The position numbers and the translations under genes are program-made. This document shows positions 1 through 7,983 of a stretch of 64,000 bases of DNA, one piece after another. This DNA comes from Polaribacter haliotis (lineage in GTDB: Bacteria > Bacteroidota > Bacteroidia > Flavobacteriales > Flavobacteriaceae). The stretch spans positions 3,110,001 through 3,174,000 of the forward strand of contig NZ_CP061813.1 in NCBI RefSeq assembly GCF_014784055.1, read 5' to 3'. The notes under the pieces were generated by a model. That model had not been told where the DNA came from and made no database searches. It was given only the letters and a program-made list of their open reading frames with translations. Position 1 is the first letter of the stretch; each line of letters starts with the position of its first letter.

Positions 1-48
1 ATGTTCTTAAACCAAATCTATTCATAATTCAAATATATACTTTTTTTT

Positions 49-136
49 AGGAGCTATTTCCTGCTTTTCGCACTCGCTTTTTTTATTCAGAAAAGAATAA
101 AAAAGAGCTCAAACAAATGCTACAATCAGGGCTAGA
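49..136. repeat. Imperfect-hairpin intergenic element
   Basis: The element holds an A/T-rich hairpin: positions 77-88 pair with 95-105 around a six-base loop. The outer arms also pair loosely (CCTG near 60 with CAGG near 127). It begins 18 bases beyond the stop of the leftward glycosyltransferase gene, so it lies in that operon's 3' untranslated region. From memory it resembles a short repeat often seen between Flavobacteriaceae genes. No coding sequence is evident in positions 1-153. Confidence 0.5.
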
Positions 137-153
137 CTTGTTTGCCAGATTTT

Positions 154-1269
154 CTACTTTTTAAAACTTCTTCCTTTCCAATTATATTTAGAAAAAATAG
201 ATTTAAAAACAATAAACACACTAAAAAAAGGATAGAAAAAACTACAAAATAAATACCACTTGTAGAACGCTTTTTTATGTTTATAAAAATTGATTGTTGG
301 AATAAATAAAAACAAATCAATAATTAATTTCGCTGTTATTGGAAGAAAAATAAAAAGCAAATTATCAAAATAAAATAAGCTAAAAAGAATAACCAGGTTT
401 ATTAAAAATACCAATAAACCAATCAATTTTACTTTAGAATCTTTAAATCTACTTGTTTTAGAAGCCCAACGAACTCGTTGATTTATCAGAGAATTCCAAG
501 TTTTTACAGGAAAAGTTACAACAACTGCTTCTTTCGATTTTAAAAACTTTACAGATTCTTTATTACTTTCTAAAAATTTTTCAAACAGAAAAACATCATC
601 GCCACTTGCAATTGTATTGTTGCCTTCAAAACCATTTAGTTTTAAAAATGCTGATTTTTTGTAAGCAAGATTTGCGCCATTACACATAAAAGGATATCCC
701 ATTCCAAAACCACCAATTGTAGTTCCTTGCAAACTCATAAAATCTAACAATTGAAATTGTTCTAAAAAATTGTTTATAGCAATATAATTAACAGGAGCAA
801 CCACCATTTTTGGGTTAGTTGTTTGTATAAAACTATCAAAAATATTTAACCAATTTTCTGGTAAAACACAGTCTGCATCTGTGGTTATAATCCAATTATT
901 TTTTGCGATTGAAATCGCAGTTGTAATCGCATCTTTTTTTGGAGAATTGGAGGTTCTATTATTTTCTATAACATTAATGGACATTTTGTTATTAGGAAGA
1001 ATATCTTCAATAACTTTTACAGAATCATCAGAAGAGGCATCATCCACAAAAATAAAATCTACCAATTCTTTTGGATAATTTAATAAAGAAATAGATTTTA
1101 ATAATTGAGGTAAATTTTTAGCTTCATTTCTAAAAGGAATAATCACAGAAAATGAAGTTTTTGATTCCAAATTTTCAGCTTCAAATTCATAAACTTTGGT
1201 AAAACCAAAAGCCAATGCAATAATTAAAATTGCATACAAAATGAACATAAATACAAAAAACCAAATCAT
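154..1269 (-). CDS. Family 2 glycosyltransferase, membrane-anchored
   Basis: A 371-residue GT-A fold glycosyltransferase that probably transfers a sugar from a nucleotide-sugar donor to a lipid or polysaccharide acceptor at the inner membrane. One N-terminal membrane segment (about residues 4-22) precedes the catalytic domain, which opens with VIIPFRNEA (43-50). The domain carries VDDASSDDS, the metal-binding DAD at 131-133, GDD at 223-225 and the QRVRW motif at 264-268 typical of processive or cellulose-synthase-like enzymes. Two or three membrane segments follow. The start overlaps the stop of the upstream flippase-like gene by four bases (ATGA), so the two are translationally coupled. The product is unknown; glycolipid or exopolysaccharide are both possible. 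Confidence 0.85.
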   Translation of the reverse strand: MIWFFVFMFILYAILIIALAFGFTKVYEFEAENLESKTSFSVIIPFRNEAKNLPQLLKSISLLNYPKELVDFIFVDDASSDDSVKVIEDILPNNKMSINVIENNRTSNSPKKDAITTAISIAKNNWIITTDADCVLPENWLNIFDSFIQTTNPKMVVAPVNYIAINNFLEQFQLLDFMSLQGTTIGGFGMGYPFMCNGANLAYKKSAFLKLNGFEGNNTIASGDDVFLFEKFLESNKESVKFLKSKEAVVVTFPVKTWNSLINQRVRWASKTSRFKDSKVKLIGLLVFLINLVILFSLFYFDNLLFIFLPITAKLIIDLFLFIPTINFYKHKKAFYKWYLFCSFFYPFFSVFIVFKSIFSKYNWKGRSFKK

Positions 1270-2225
1270 TTTACGAAGTTAGGTTTAAAAGTCAGAACAA
1301 AATAGCTCCCAATAATTGCAGGAAATACAAAATTGAAAATCCACATAAGAGTTGTAACAGATAGAATTAAAAGTGGTTCAACATTAAAAAAAGAAAACAC
1401 CCAAATTGCAACTGTTCCTTTTAAAACAACATCAAAAAGTGACAACATTGGCACAATAGAACTGATAAAATATACAGTTGTAATTGCAGAAATTGCATCT
1501 AAATAAGAAATATCAATCTTAAAAAGTAGCAATAAAAAATAAAACTGATGTGAAAAAACGACGAATCGTAATAAAGAAATCATTGCAACTTTTATATTCA
1601 ATTTCAATGGAATTCTATTGATAAAAGTTCTGGCTTTTTCAGCAGAATAGCCTTTATAATTAAAATGTTTTGCGCCAAAAAAGAAAGCAGAAATTATAAA
1701 AATGCCCAATAATAAAAATCGTAAAACTCTGTGATAATCTATAGAAACATTATGGTTATAAACAAAATATCCAAAACCAATAATTCCAAAAAAAAGCGTC
1801 ATTATCATTTGATAAAAATTCCCCACTAAATTCAAACCAACAATTTGCTTTCTAAAAGATTTATCAAAATACACTGCTTTTGCGCCATATTCTCCAATTC
1901 TGTTTGGCGTAATTAAAGAAGTCGTTAACGAAGCTAAACTCTGAATTGTTGCATTTTTCTTACTTGTTTTTACACATAAAGAAGCAAGTGTTTCCCATTT
2001 TGTAATTTCTAAAAACCAATTCAAAAATGTAGAAATCAATAGAAAAAGCATGTTTTTAGTAGAAAAAACGTTGTTTTTAATCAAATTTTGATAAAAATCA
2101 AAAAAATGAAACTCACTATTTGAAGTTAATCTTTGCCAAATAAAAAATCCACAACCAATTACAATAGATAGTTTTATTATCAACCAAAAGAATTGTTTAG
2201 ATTTGTATGAAAGCGAGTTGTACAT
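1266..2225 (-). CDS. Flippase-like membrane protein (UPF0104/LPG synthase TM family)
   Basis: A polytopic membrane protein of 319 residues with about eight hydrophobic segments and the family motif TPNRIGEYGAK near residue 110. It belongs to the lysylphosphatidylglycerol synthase transmembrane/UPF0104 superfamily, whose members act as lipid flippases or as uncharacterised membrane partners of glycosyltransferases. I start it at the ATG at 2225; the reading frame could begin three codons earlier, but only at a TTG. It is coupled by an ATGA overlap to the GT2 gene downstream, suggesting that the pair makes and moves one glycolipid. It is divergent from ruvC, with about 65 bases between. Confidence 0.75.
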   Translation of the reverse strand: MYNSLSYKSKQFFWLIIKLSIVIGCGFFIWQRLTSNSEFHFFDFYQNLIKNNVFSTKNMLFLLISTFLNWFLEITKWETLASLCVKTSKKNATIQSLASLTTSLITPNRIGEYGAKAVYFDKSFRKQIVGLNLVGNFYQMIMTLFFGIIGFGYFVYNHNVSIDYHRVLRFLLLGIFIISAFFFGAKHFNYKGYSAEKARTFINRIPLKLNIKVAMISLLRFVVFSHQFYFLLLLFKIDISYLDAISAITTVYFISSIVPMLSLFDVVLKGTVAIWVFSFFNVEPLLILSVTTLMWIFNFVFPAIIGSYFVLTFKPNFVK

Positions 2226-2290
2226 TTCGTGCAAAGTAATAAATAATCGTCAGTATAAAAGACGATAATCACAAAAAACAATCTACGATT

Positions 2291-2842
2291 GTGGCCACAG
2301 AAAAAATAATTTTAGGAATTGACCCAGGAACCACAATTATGGGTTTTGGATTGATAAAAGTTGTCGGTAAAAAGATGGAATTTATTCAAATGAATGAATT
2401 AATGCTTCAAAAATATGACGATCATTATTTAAAATTAAAACTAATTTTCGAGCGAACAATTGAGTTAATCGACACATATCATCCTGATGAAATTGCTTTA
2501 GAAGCTCCTTTTTTTGGTAAGAATGTACAATCGATGTTAAAGTTGGGTAGAGCACAAGGAGTTGCAATGGCAGCAGGTTTGTCTCGTGAAATTCCAGTTA
2601 CAGAATATGCGCCTAGAAAAATAAAAATGTCAATAACAGGAAAAGGAACTGCAAGTAAAGAGCAAGTTGCTTTAATGCTAAAATCTCTTTTAAATTTAAA
2701 AACTTTACCTAAAAATTTAGATGCAACTGATGGTTTGGCAGCTGCAGTTTGTCATTTTTATAATTCAGGGAAAATTGTTGGCGGAAAAAACTATACAGGT
2801 TGGGCGAGTTTTGTAAAACAGAATCCTAAAAAAATTAAATAA
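2291..2842 (+). CDS. ruvC: Crossover junction endodeoxyribonuclease RuvC
   Basis: RuvC cleaves Holliday junctions made by RuvAB branch migration. At 183 residues it has the usual family length. All four acidic residues of the RNase H-like active site are visible: D11 in GIDPGT, E71 in ALEAPFF, and D144 and D147 in LDATDGLAAA. The start is a GTG; no ATG gives a full N-terminus. The C-terminus is basic. ruvA and ruvB are not in the window. The gene is followed by a repeat-flanked island and then hemW. Confidence 0.95.
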   Translation: MATEKIILGIDPGTTIMGFGLIKVVGKKMEFIQMNELMLQKYDDHYLKLKLIFERTIELIDTYHPDEIALEAPFFGKNVQSMLKLGRAQGVAMAAGLSREIPVTEYAPRKIKMSITGKGTASKEQVALMLKSLLNLKTLPKNLDATDGLAAAVCHFYNSGKIVGGKNYTGWASFVKQNPKKIK

Positions 2843-2855
2843 TTTTTTAGTTTTA

Positions 2856-2897
2856 AGTAGCAGTAGCAGTAGCAGTAGCAGTAGCAGTAGCAATAGC
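2856..2897 (+). repeat. AGTAGC tandem hexanucleotide repeat
   Basis: Six perfect AGTAGC units run from 2856 to 2891, followed by one degenerate unit (AATAGC, 2892-2897). They lie between the ruvC stop and the four-helix-bundle gene. A short inverse copy (TACTGCTACT, 3312-3321) lies just behind that gene, so the gene is bracketed by complementary sequence. Copy number is likely to vary between strains. Confidence 0.95.
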
Positions 2898-2932
2898 TGT
2901 GTTGAGTTAACAGTTTTAATAAAATATAAGTT

Positions 2933-3298
2933 ATGAGTTTTACAGATTTATTAGCATTTAAAAAATCGTTTAATTTATCGATGAAAATTTTTGAAATTTC
3001 TAAATCTTTTCCAAAAGAAGAAAAATATTCTTTAACAGATCAAATAAGAAGATCTTCCAGAAGTGTATCTACAAATATTTCAGAACCCTATAGAAAGAGA
3101 CAATATCCAAAACATTTTTCAAGTAAATTAAGTGATTCTGATGCAGAAAATTCAGAAACTCTAACTTGGTTAATGTTTGCTTTAGAGTGTAAATATATAG
3201 ATAAAGGTACTTTTGAAAATTTATCTTCTGAAAATTCGGAAGTTGGAAAGTTAATTAATTATATGATTAATAACCCTGGTAAATTTGGCGTTAAATAG
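2933..3298 (+). CDS. Four-helix bundle protein (23S rRNA intervening-sequence protein family)
   Basis: A 121-residue all-alpha protein. The N-terminal FTDLLAFKKSFNL, then LTDQIRRSSRSVSTNISE, are characteristic of the four-helix-bundle family first found as ORFs inside 23S rRNA intervening sequences and related to Avd of diversity-generating retroelements. No enzyme activity is known for the family. Here it stands alone in the chromosome, with no reverse transcriptase or variable repeat nearby. It sits between ruvC and hemW and is flanked by the AGTAGC repeat and its inverse copy, which suggests that it arrived as a small mobile island. Confidence 0.85.
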   Translation: MSFTDLLAFKKSFNLSMKIFEISKSFPKEEKYSLTDQIRRSSRSVSTNISEPYRKRQYPKHFSSKLSDSDAENSETLTWLMFALECKYIDKGTFENLSSENSEVGKLINYMINNPGKFGVK

Positions 3299-3300
3299 GT

Positions 3301-3323
3301 CTGCCAACTGATACTGCTACTGA
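3301..3323 (-). repeat. Inverse copy of the AGTAGC repeat
   Basis: Positions 3312-3321 read TACTGCTACT, the reverse complement of AGTAGCAGTA in the tandem repeat at 2856-2891. It starts two bases after the four-helix-bundle stop codon and ends about 11 bases before the hemW ATG. Together the two copies could fold the intervening transcript into a closed loop of about 410 bases. Confidence 0.8.
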
Positions 3324-3333
3324 AAACTATTTT

Positions 3334-4476
3334 ATGTCTGGCATTTATATACATATCCCTTTCTGCAAACAAGCTTGTTTTTACTGCGACTTTCATTTTT
3401 CTACTTCATTAAAAAAGAAGGAAGAAATGATTTCATCATTAGTAAAAGAAATTGAAATTAGAAAAAACGAATTAGATAACAAAGTTGTAGAAACTATTTA
3501 TTTTGGAGGAGGAACTCCTTCAGTTTTAAATACTGAAGAAATTCAGTTTTTAATTGATAGTGTTTATACTAATTTTGATGTTGTACAAAACCCGGAAATT
3601 ACATTAGAAGCAAATCCAGATGATTTATCTGAAGAAAAAATTATAGAACTTTCGAAATCGCCAATTAATAGATTAAGTATTGGAGTTCAATCTTTTTTTG
3701 AGAAAGATTTAAAATTGATGAATCGTGCACACAATTCAGCAGAAGCTAAAAATTGTTTGCAAATTGCTTCGCAATATTTTACAAATATTTCAGTCGATTT
3801 AATATACGGAATTCCAGATTGCACAAATGAAGAATGGCGAGAAAACATACAAAAAGCTTTGAGTTTTGGAATTCCACATATTTCCAGTTACGCATTAACA
3901 GTTGAGCCAAAAACGGCTTTAGAAACTTTAATTGCTAAAGGAAAAATTAACAATGTTGATGAAGAAAAAGCACAAGAACAATTCTATATTTTAATTGAAG
4001 AGTTGGAAAAGGCAAACTTTATTCATTATGAATTATCGAATTTCGGAAAAGAAAATTTCTTCAGTAAAAATAATTCTTCATATTGGTTGGGGAAATCTTA
4101 TTTAGGAATTGGACCCTCTGCACATTCTTTCGATGGAAAACAACGAAGTTGGAATGTTCGAAATAATGCTAAATATATTAAATCCATTCAAGAAAATAAC
4201 TTACCAATAGAAAGGGAAATTTTATCTAAAACCGACAATTATAACGAATATATAATGACTGGTTTAAGAACTATTTGGGGAGTTTCTTTGGATAAAATAA
4301 AAAATGATTTTGGAGAAAAACATCTACAATATTTAGAGAATCAATCTAAAAAATACATAGAGCAAGAGTTGTTAGAAATAAAGATTACTTCAACAGGAAT
4401 AGAAAAATTAACAACTACAAAAAAAGGAAAATTTTTAGTTGATGGAATTGCATCAGATTTATTTATGCTGAATTAG
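3334..4476 (+). CDS. hemW: Radical SAM haem chaperone HemW
   Basis: A 380-residue radical SAM protein. The cluster-binding motif is at the extreme N-terminus (C11, C15, C18 within CKQACFYCDFHF), followed by FGGGTPS and the HemN/HemW C-terminal region. The aromatic residue after the third cysteine and the 380-residue length fit HemW, which inserts haem into respiratory proteins, rather than HemN, the longer coproporphyrinogen dehydrogenase. Older annotations call it oxygen-independent coproporphyrinogen III oxidase. The ATG lies 35 bases after the four-helix-bundle gene and may share the ruvC promoter. Confidence 0.9.
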   Translation: MSGIYIHIPFCKQACFYCDFHFSTSLKKKEEMISSLVKEIEIRKNELDNKVVETIYFGGGTPSVLNTEEIQFLIDSVYTNFDVVQNPEITLEANPDDLSEEKIIELSKSPINRLSIGVQSFFEKDLKLMNRAHNSAEAKNCLQIASQYFTNISVDLIYGIPDCTNEEWRENIQKALSFGIPHISSYALTVEPKTALETLIAKGKINNVDEEKAQEQFYILIEELEKANFIHYELSNFGKENFFSKNNSSYWLGKSYLGIGPSAHSFDGKQRSWNVRNNAKYIKSIQENNLPIEREILSKTDNYNEYIMTGLRTIWGVSLDKIKNDFGEKHLQYLENQSKKYIEQELLEIKITSTGIEKLTTTKKGKFLVDGIASDLFMLN

Positions 4477-4565
4477 TATCAAATTACTTTAAGAGTTTTC
4501 AAACATCTTTTAAAAAAGCTATATTTGAGATATTAGTAAAATCTTAAGAAATTAGATAAGTATAA

Positions 4566-5315
4566 ATGAAAGCAACTATAGAATACAATTCCAGAAAAAT
4601 AGTAGTAAATATCTCTAATCCTTTAGATATTTCAATTCCAATAGATGTTTCTAAAGAGAATGTAAATGCCTGGTATGTAGAAGATCCAAAAATTTTTCCA
4701 GAAGAAATTGATGGGGAAAAGGTAAAGGTTTCTGAAGGTGCAGTTGTAAACTTTAACAATATTCATTTCAATCCTCATTCGCACATTACACATACAGAAT
4801 GTGTTGGTCATATTACAGAAAAAGTACATTCTGTAAATAAAAATCTAAAATATTATATTTTTCTAGCAGAAGTTGTTACAGTTGCGCCAGAAAGTAAAGG
4901 AAAAGATTTAGTAATTTCTGCAAAACAACTTAAAACTGCTTTAGGTAATAAGAAAAGAGATGCAATAGTAATTCGTACAATTCCAAATTTATCTGACAAG
5001 AAATCGATGAAATACTCGAATACAAATCCGCCTTATTTATTAGAAGAAGCAGCTATTTATTTACGAGAAAAAGGAATTAAACATTTACTAATTGACTTAC
5101 CTTCAGTTGATAAAGAAAAAGATGATGGCAAGTTGTTATCTCATAATGCATTTTGGAATACTGCAGGAAAGTTAAGAATGGATGCTACAATTACAGAGTT
5201 TATTTATGTACCAAATTCAGTTGAAGATGGAGAGTATTTATTGAATTTAATGATTGCTCCTTTCGAGAATGATGCAACTCCAAGCAAGCCAGTTTTGTAT
5301 AAAATAATCAAATAA
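4566..5315 (+). CDS. Cyclase-family metal-dependent hydrolase
   Basis: A 249-residue member of the cyclase/kynurenine formamidase-like superfamily, whose enzymes hydrolyse amides or esters at a Zn or Mn site. The metal-binding stretch is recognisable as HSHITHTECVGHI around residues 76-88. It preserves the T-H-x-E/D-x-x-x-H pattern of the family's HxGTHxDxPxH box, although the usual GT is IT here. The late LLIDLPSVDKEKDDG segment also matches the family. No tryptophan-degradation genes are adjacent, so kynurenine formamidase is not implied. The substrate is unknown. The alpha/beta hydrolase gene follows after three bases. Confidence 0.75.
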   Translation: MKATIEYNSRKIVVNISNPLDISIPIDVSKENVNAWYVEDPKIFPEEIDGEKVKVSEGAVVNFNNIHFNPHSHITHTECVGHITEKVHSVNKNLKYYIFLAEVVTVAPESKGKDLVISAKQLKTALGNKKRDAIVIRTIPNLSDKKSMKYSNTNPPYLLEEAAIYLREKGIKHLLIDLPSVDKEKDDGKLLSHNAFWNTAGKLRMDATITEFIYVPNSVEDGEYLLNLMIAPFENDATPSKPVLYKIIK

Positions 5316-5318
5316 TTT

Positions 5319-6260
5319 ATGAAGAAAAGAATTAAAAAAAAGTATGTTTTTTACGGATTTTTAATTCTATTAATCCTACTGATAAAAGGTGGAATATATG
5401 CTGATATTTCTGTTGAAGATTTAAAAAGTGAGTTTGCAAATGAACATTCTAAATATTTAGAAATCGATGGAATGCAAGTTCATTATAAAGATGAAGGAAC
5501 AGGCTTTCCAATAGTTTTAGTTCATGGAACAGGTTCTTCATTGCATACTTGGAATTCTTGGACAAAAGAGCTCACAAAAAATTACAGAGTTATAAGGATG
5601 GATTTGCCAGCTTTTGGTATTACAGGTCCAAATAAAAATGCAGATTATTCTATAAAGAGTTACACAAAGTTTTTAAGTGATTTTTTAAACAAAATGAATT
5701 TCTCTAAATTTTATTTAGCAGGAAATTCTTTAGGAGGAAATATTGCTTGGAATTACACAGCAGAAAATCCAGATAAAGTTGAAAAACTAATTTTAGTAGA
5801 TGCAAGTGGTTTGCCAACAAATAAACCACAACCTTGGATTTTTAAAATGGCAAAAACACCAATTATAAATTCGATGTTTTTATATTTTACCCCAAAATTT
5901 GTAATCAAACAAAATATGGAACAAGTATATGCAGATGATTCTAAAATTACAGATTCTTTAATTACACGTTATCATAAAATGGCTTTGAGAGTTGGAAACA
6001 GAGAAGCTTTTATAGACAGAGCAAAAATTGATTTTAAACCAACTGAAAAGGCAAATACAGATAAATTAAAAAGTATACAAACACAAACATTATTAATTTG
6101 GGGAGCACAAGATACTTGGATTCCTTTAGATAATGGAAAAAGAATGAATCGTATTTTACCCAACTCTAAATTGGTTGTTCTAGAAAATTCTGGTCACGTT
6201 CCAATGGAAGAAAATCCAAAGGAAAGTTTAAATATTTTAAAAGAATTTTTGGATGAGTGA
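5319..6260 (+). CDS. Alpha/beta hydrolase, membrane-anchored
   Basis: A 313-residue alpha/beta-fold hydrolase with an N-terminal signal anchor (residues 9-27). The oxyanion HG is at 69-70, the nucleophile is S137 in GNSLGGN, the acid is D265 in WGAQDTWIP and the base is H293 in SGHVPMEENP, so the catalytic triad is complete. A haloalkane dehalogenase-like or general esterase role is possible; the substrate cannot be assigned. It directly follows the cyclase-family gene and overlaps the next small gene by eight bases, implying one transcript. Confidence 0.85.
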   Translation: MKKRIKKKYVFYGFLILLILLIKGGIYADISVEDLKSEFANEHSKYLEIDGMQVHYKDEGTGFPIVLVHGTGSSLHTWNSWTKELTKNYRVIRMDLPAFGITGPNKNADYSIKSYTKFLSDFLNKMNFSKFYLAGNSLGGNIAWNYTAENPDKVEKLILVDASGLPTNKPQPWIFKMAKTPIINSMFLYFTPKFVIKQNMEQVYADDSKITDSLITRYHKMALRVGNREAFIDRAKIDFKPTEKANTDKLKSIQTQTLLIWGAQDTWIPLDNGKRMNRILPNSKLVVLENSGHVPMEENPKESLNILKEFLDE

Positions 6261-6498
6261 AAAGGTTTCAGAAATCATAAGAGTTTTTGTAATTACAATA
6301 TTTGTTTTTGCAGCGTATTTTTTTCTAGATAATTCTTCAATAATAAAATCTTTTTTAAATAATTTATCACAAAATTGGCCAATATTTACTTCAATGTTAA
6401 GTTCTTTAATTGGAACCATTATACATTTCTTAAAACTTATTGGGATTATGTTCTCTGTTTACATTGTTATTTTAATATTTAAGATTAGAAAAAATTAA
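6253..6498 (+). CDS. Small membrane protein of unknown function
   Basis: An 81-residue protein with two hydrophobic segments (about 8-25 and 58-76) and a basic C-terminal tail (KIRKN). I do not recognise the family. The ATG overlaps the hydrolase stop by eight bases, which supports a real, translationally coupled gene. Its end abuts, and by four bases overlaps, the convergent CorA-like gene. Confidence 0.55.
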   Translation: MSEKVSEIIRVFVITIFVFAAYFFLDNSSIIKSFLNNLSQNWPIFTSMLSSLIGTIIHFLKLIGIMFSVYIVILIFKIRKN

Positions 6499-7475
6499 AA
6501 CCACTTCTTTCGTTTAAAATACCAAACAGAAATAATGGTAACTAAAACCATAACACCTAATAAAATAAAATACCCATATTGAGATTTTAACTCTGGTATG
6601 TTCTCGAAATTCATACCGTAAATTCCAGCTAAAAAAGTAAGCGGAATAAAGATTACAGAAAGAATTGTCAATGTTTTCATTACTTCATTTAAACGATGAC
6701 CTTGAATACTAAAGATTAAGTTTATTTTACTTTCTAGTTCTTGTAATTCAAAATCGATATTAGAAATTAAGTTATTTGTTTGCTCTTTTAATTCGCTAAA
6801 ATATTTTACGTTAAAACCTTTAATTTCAATTTTTTCTAATTTAACAATTGTGTCTTTTAAACTAATAGTCGCTTTTTTAAAATTGAATAATTCTTGCTTT
6901 CTTTTTTCAACCAAAGAAGTAAATTCTGGTGTAGGTTTTATATTCGCAGAACTCAATTGATCTGAACTTAATTCAGCGTTTTCTTGGTAGGTATCTTGGT
7001 AGTTATCTATAATGGATTCCAATAATAAAAATAATAAATAATCAGCTTTTTTCTTTCTAACAATTCCTTTATTACCTTCTAAACGTTCACGAATCCAATT
7101 AAAATAATCTCCTTGTTTTTCTTGAATAGACCATAAATAATCAGGAGAAACAATAAAAATCATTTGCTCCGATTCAAATTTAGAACTTTGTGTAATTAAG
7201 ACACGCGTAGTTACAAATAACAAACCATCTAATAAAATTACTTTATTTGGGTGTTCTTCATCACTCAACAATTTTATTAAAAAATCGTCTAATTTATTTT
7301 GATGAATAACCTTCTTAAAAGACTCTTGATACTTAATTCCATAGGTATTAAGCCATTGAGTGTTGTCATCATTTTTAGTAAAAATTATTTCAGAAATTAA
7401 CGAAGTATTCGTTTTTTCGTAGTTTTTACTCGAATAATTAATAATAGATGATCTATTTAGAAATTCATTTTCCAT
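6495..7475 (-). CDS. CorA-family divalent metal transporter
   Basis: A 326-residue member of the CorA/MRS2 superfamily of pentameric Mg2+ (or Co2+, Ni2+, Zn2+) channels. A soluble alpha/beta N-terminal domain and long coiled helices (about 180-260) are followed by two C-terminal membrane segments. The first ends with the diagnostic YGMNF signature (GMN at 287-289). The C-terminus is short and basic (YFKRKKWF), as usual. Sequence alone cannot separate import from ZntB-like export. Monocistronic and convergent with the hydrolase operon. Confidence 0.9.
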   Translation of the reverse strand: MENEFLNRSSIINYSSKNYEKTNTSLISEIIFTKNDDNTQWLNTYGIKYQESFKKVIHQNKLDDFLIKLLSDEEHPNKVILLDGLLFVTTRVLITQSSKFESEQMIFIVSPDYLWSIQEKQGDYFNWIRERLEGNKGIVRKKKADYLLFLLLESIIDNYQDTYQENAELSSDQLSSANIKPTPEFTSLVEKRKQELFNFKKATISLKDTIVKLEKIEIKGFNVKYFSELKEQTNNLISNIDFELQELESKINLIFSIQGHRLNEVMKTLTILSVIFIPLTFLAGIYGMNFENIPELKSQYGYFILLGVMVLVTIISVWYFKRKKWF

Positions 7476-7540
7476 TTGAATAATAATTGTAAATTTGATA
7501 GATAAAGGTACTTTTTAAATTGTAATAAATATAATAATTT

Positions 7541-7909
7541 ATGCACATAGAACAATTAAGAGATTTCTGTATTGCTAAAAAAGGAGTAACAGAACATTTT
7601 CCTTTTGATGATGTAACCTTGGTTTTTAAAGTGATGGGAAAAATGTTTGCTTTAGTAGGTTTAGAAAGATGGGAAAAAGGTGAAACTAAAATAAATTTAA
7701 AATGTAATCCAGAAAAAGCGGAAGAATTACGTGGAGAATATGAAGGAATTGAGCCAGGTTTTCACATGAGTAAAAAACATTGGAATACTGTAATTATTAA
7801 TTCTTCCGATGTTTCAGATGATTTAGTAAGAGAATTAATAAACCATTCTTACGATCTAATAGTAAGAGGATTATCCAAGAAGCTACAAGCAGAATTAGAA
7901 AGTTTATAA
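7541..7909 (+). CDS. MmcQ/YjbR family protein
   Basis: A 122-residue CyaY-like (double-wing) small protein. Recognisable features are the N-terminal LRDFCIAKKGVTEHFPFD, the central KINLKCNPEKAEELR and the SKKHWNTVII segment with HSYDLIVRGL near the end. The family is often called DNA-binding because of its fold and basic surface, but no regulatory target is established. It has its own transcript, ending in a strong hairpin terminator. Confidence 0.85.
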   Translation: MHIEQLRDFCIAKKGVTEHFPFDDVTLVFKVMGKMFALVGLERWEKGETKINLKCNPEKAEELRGEYEGIEPGFHMSKKHWNTVIINSSDVSDDLVRELINHSYDLIVRGLSKKLQAELESL

Positions 7910-7920
7910 ATGAAGTTAAA

Positions 7921-7967
7921 AAAAAGACTGTTTAAATGAAATTCTACTTCATTTAAACAGTCTTTTT
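7921..7967. terminator. Bidirectional intrinsic terminator
   Basis: Perfect 20-base arms (7921-7940 and 7948-7967) around a seven-base loop, with A-rich sequence on the left and a T-rich run on the right. It can stop transcripts from the MmcQ gene (+) and from the amidohydrolase operon (-). Confidence 0.9.
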
Positions 7968-7983
7968 ATTTTTTTTATATTTA

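Noticed and set aside
2856..2897. CRISPR-like array
   Set aside because: It is a pure hexanucleotide tandem repeat with no spacers and no cas genes nearby.
2933..3298. Avd accessory gene of a diversity-generating retroelement
   Set aside because: No reverse transcriptase, template repeat or variable repeat occurs in the surroundings.
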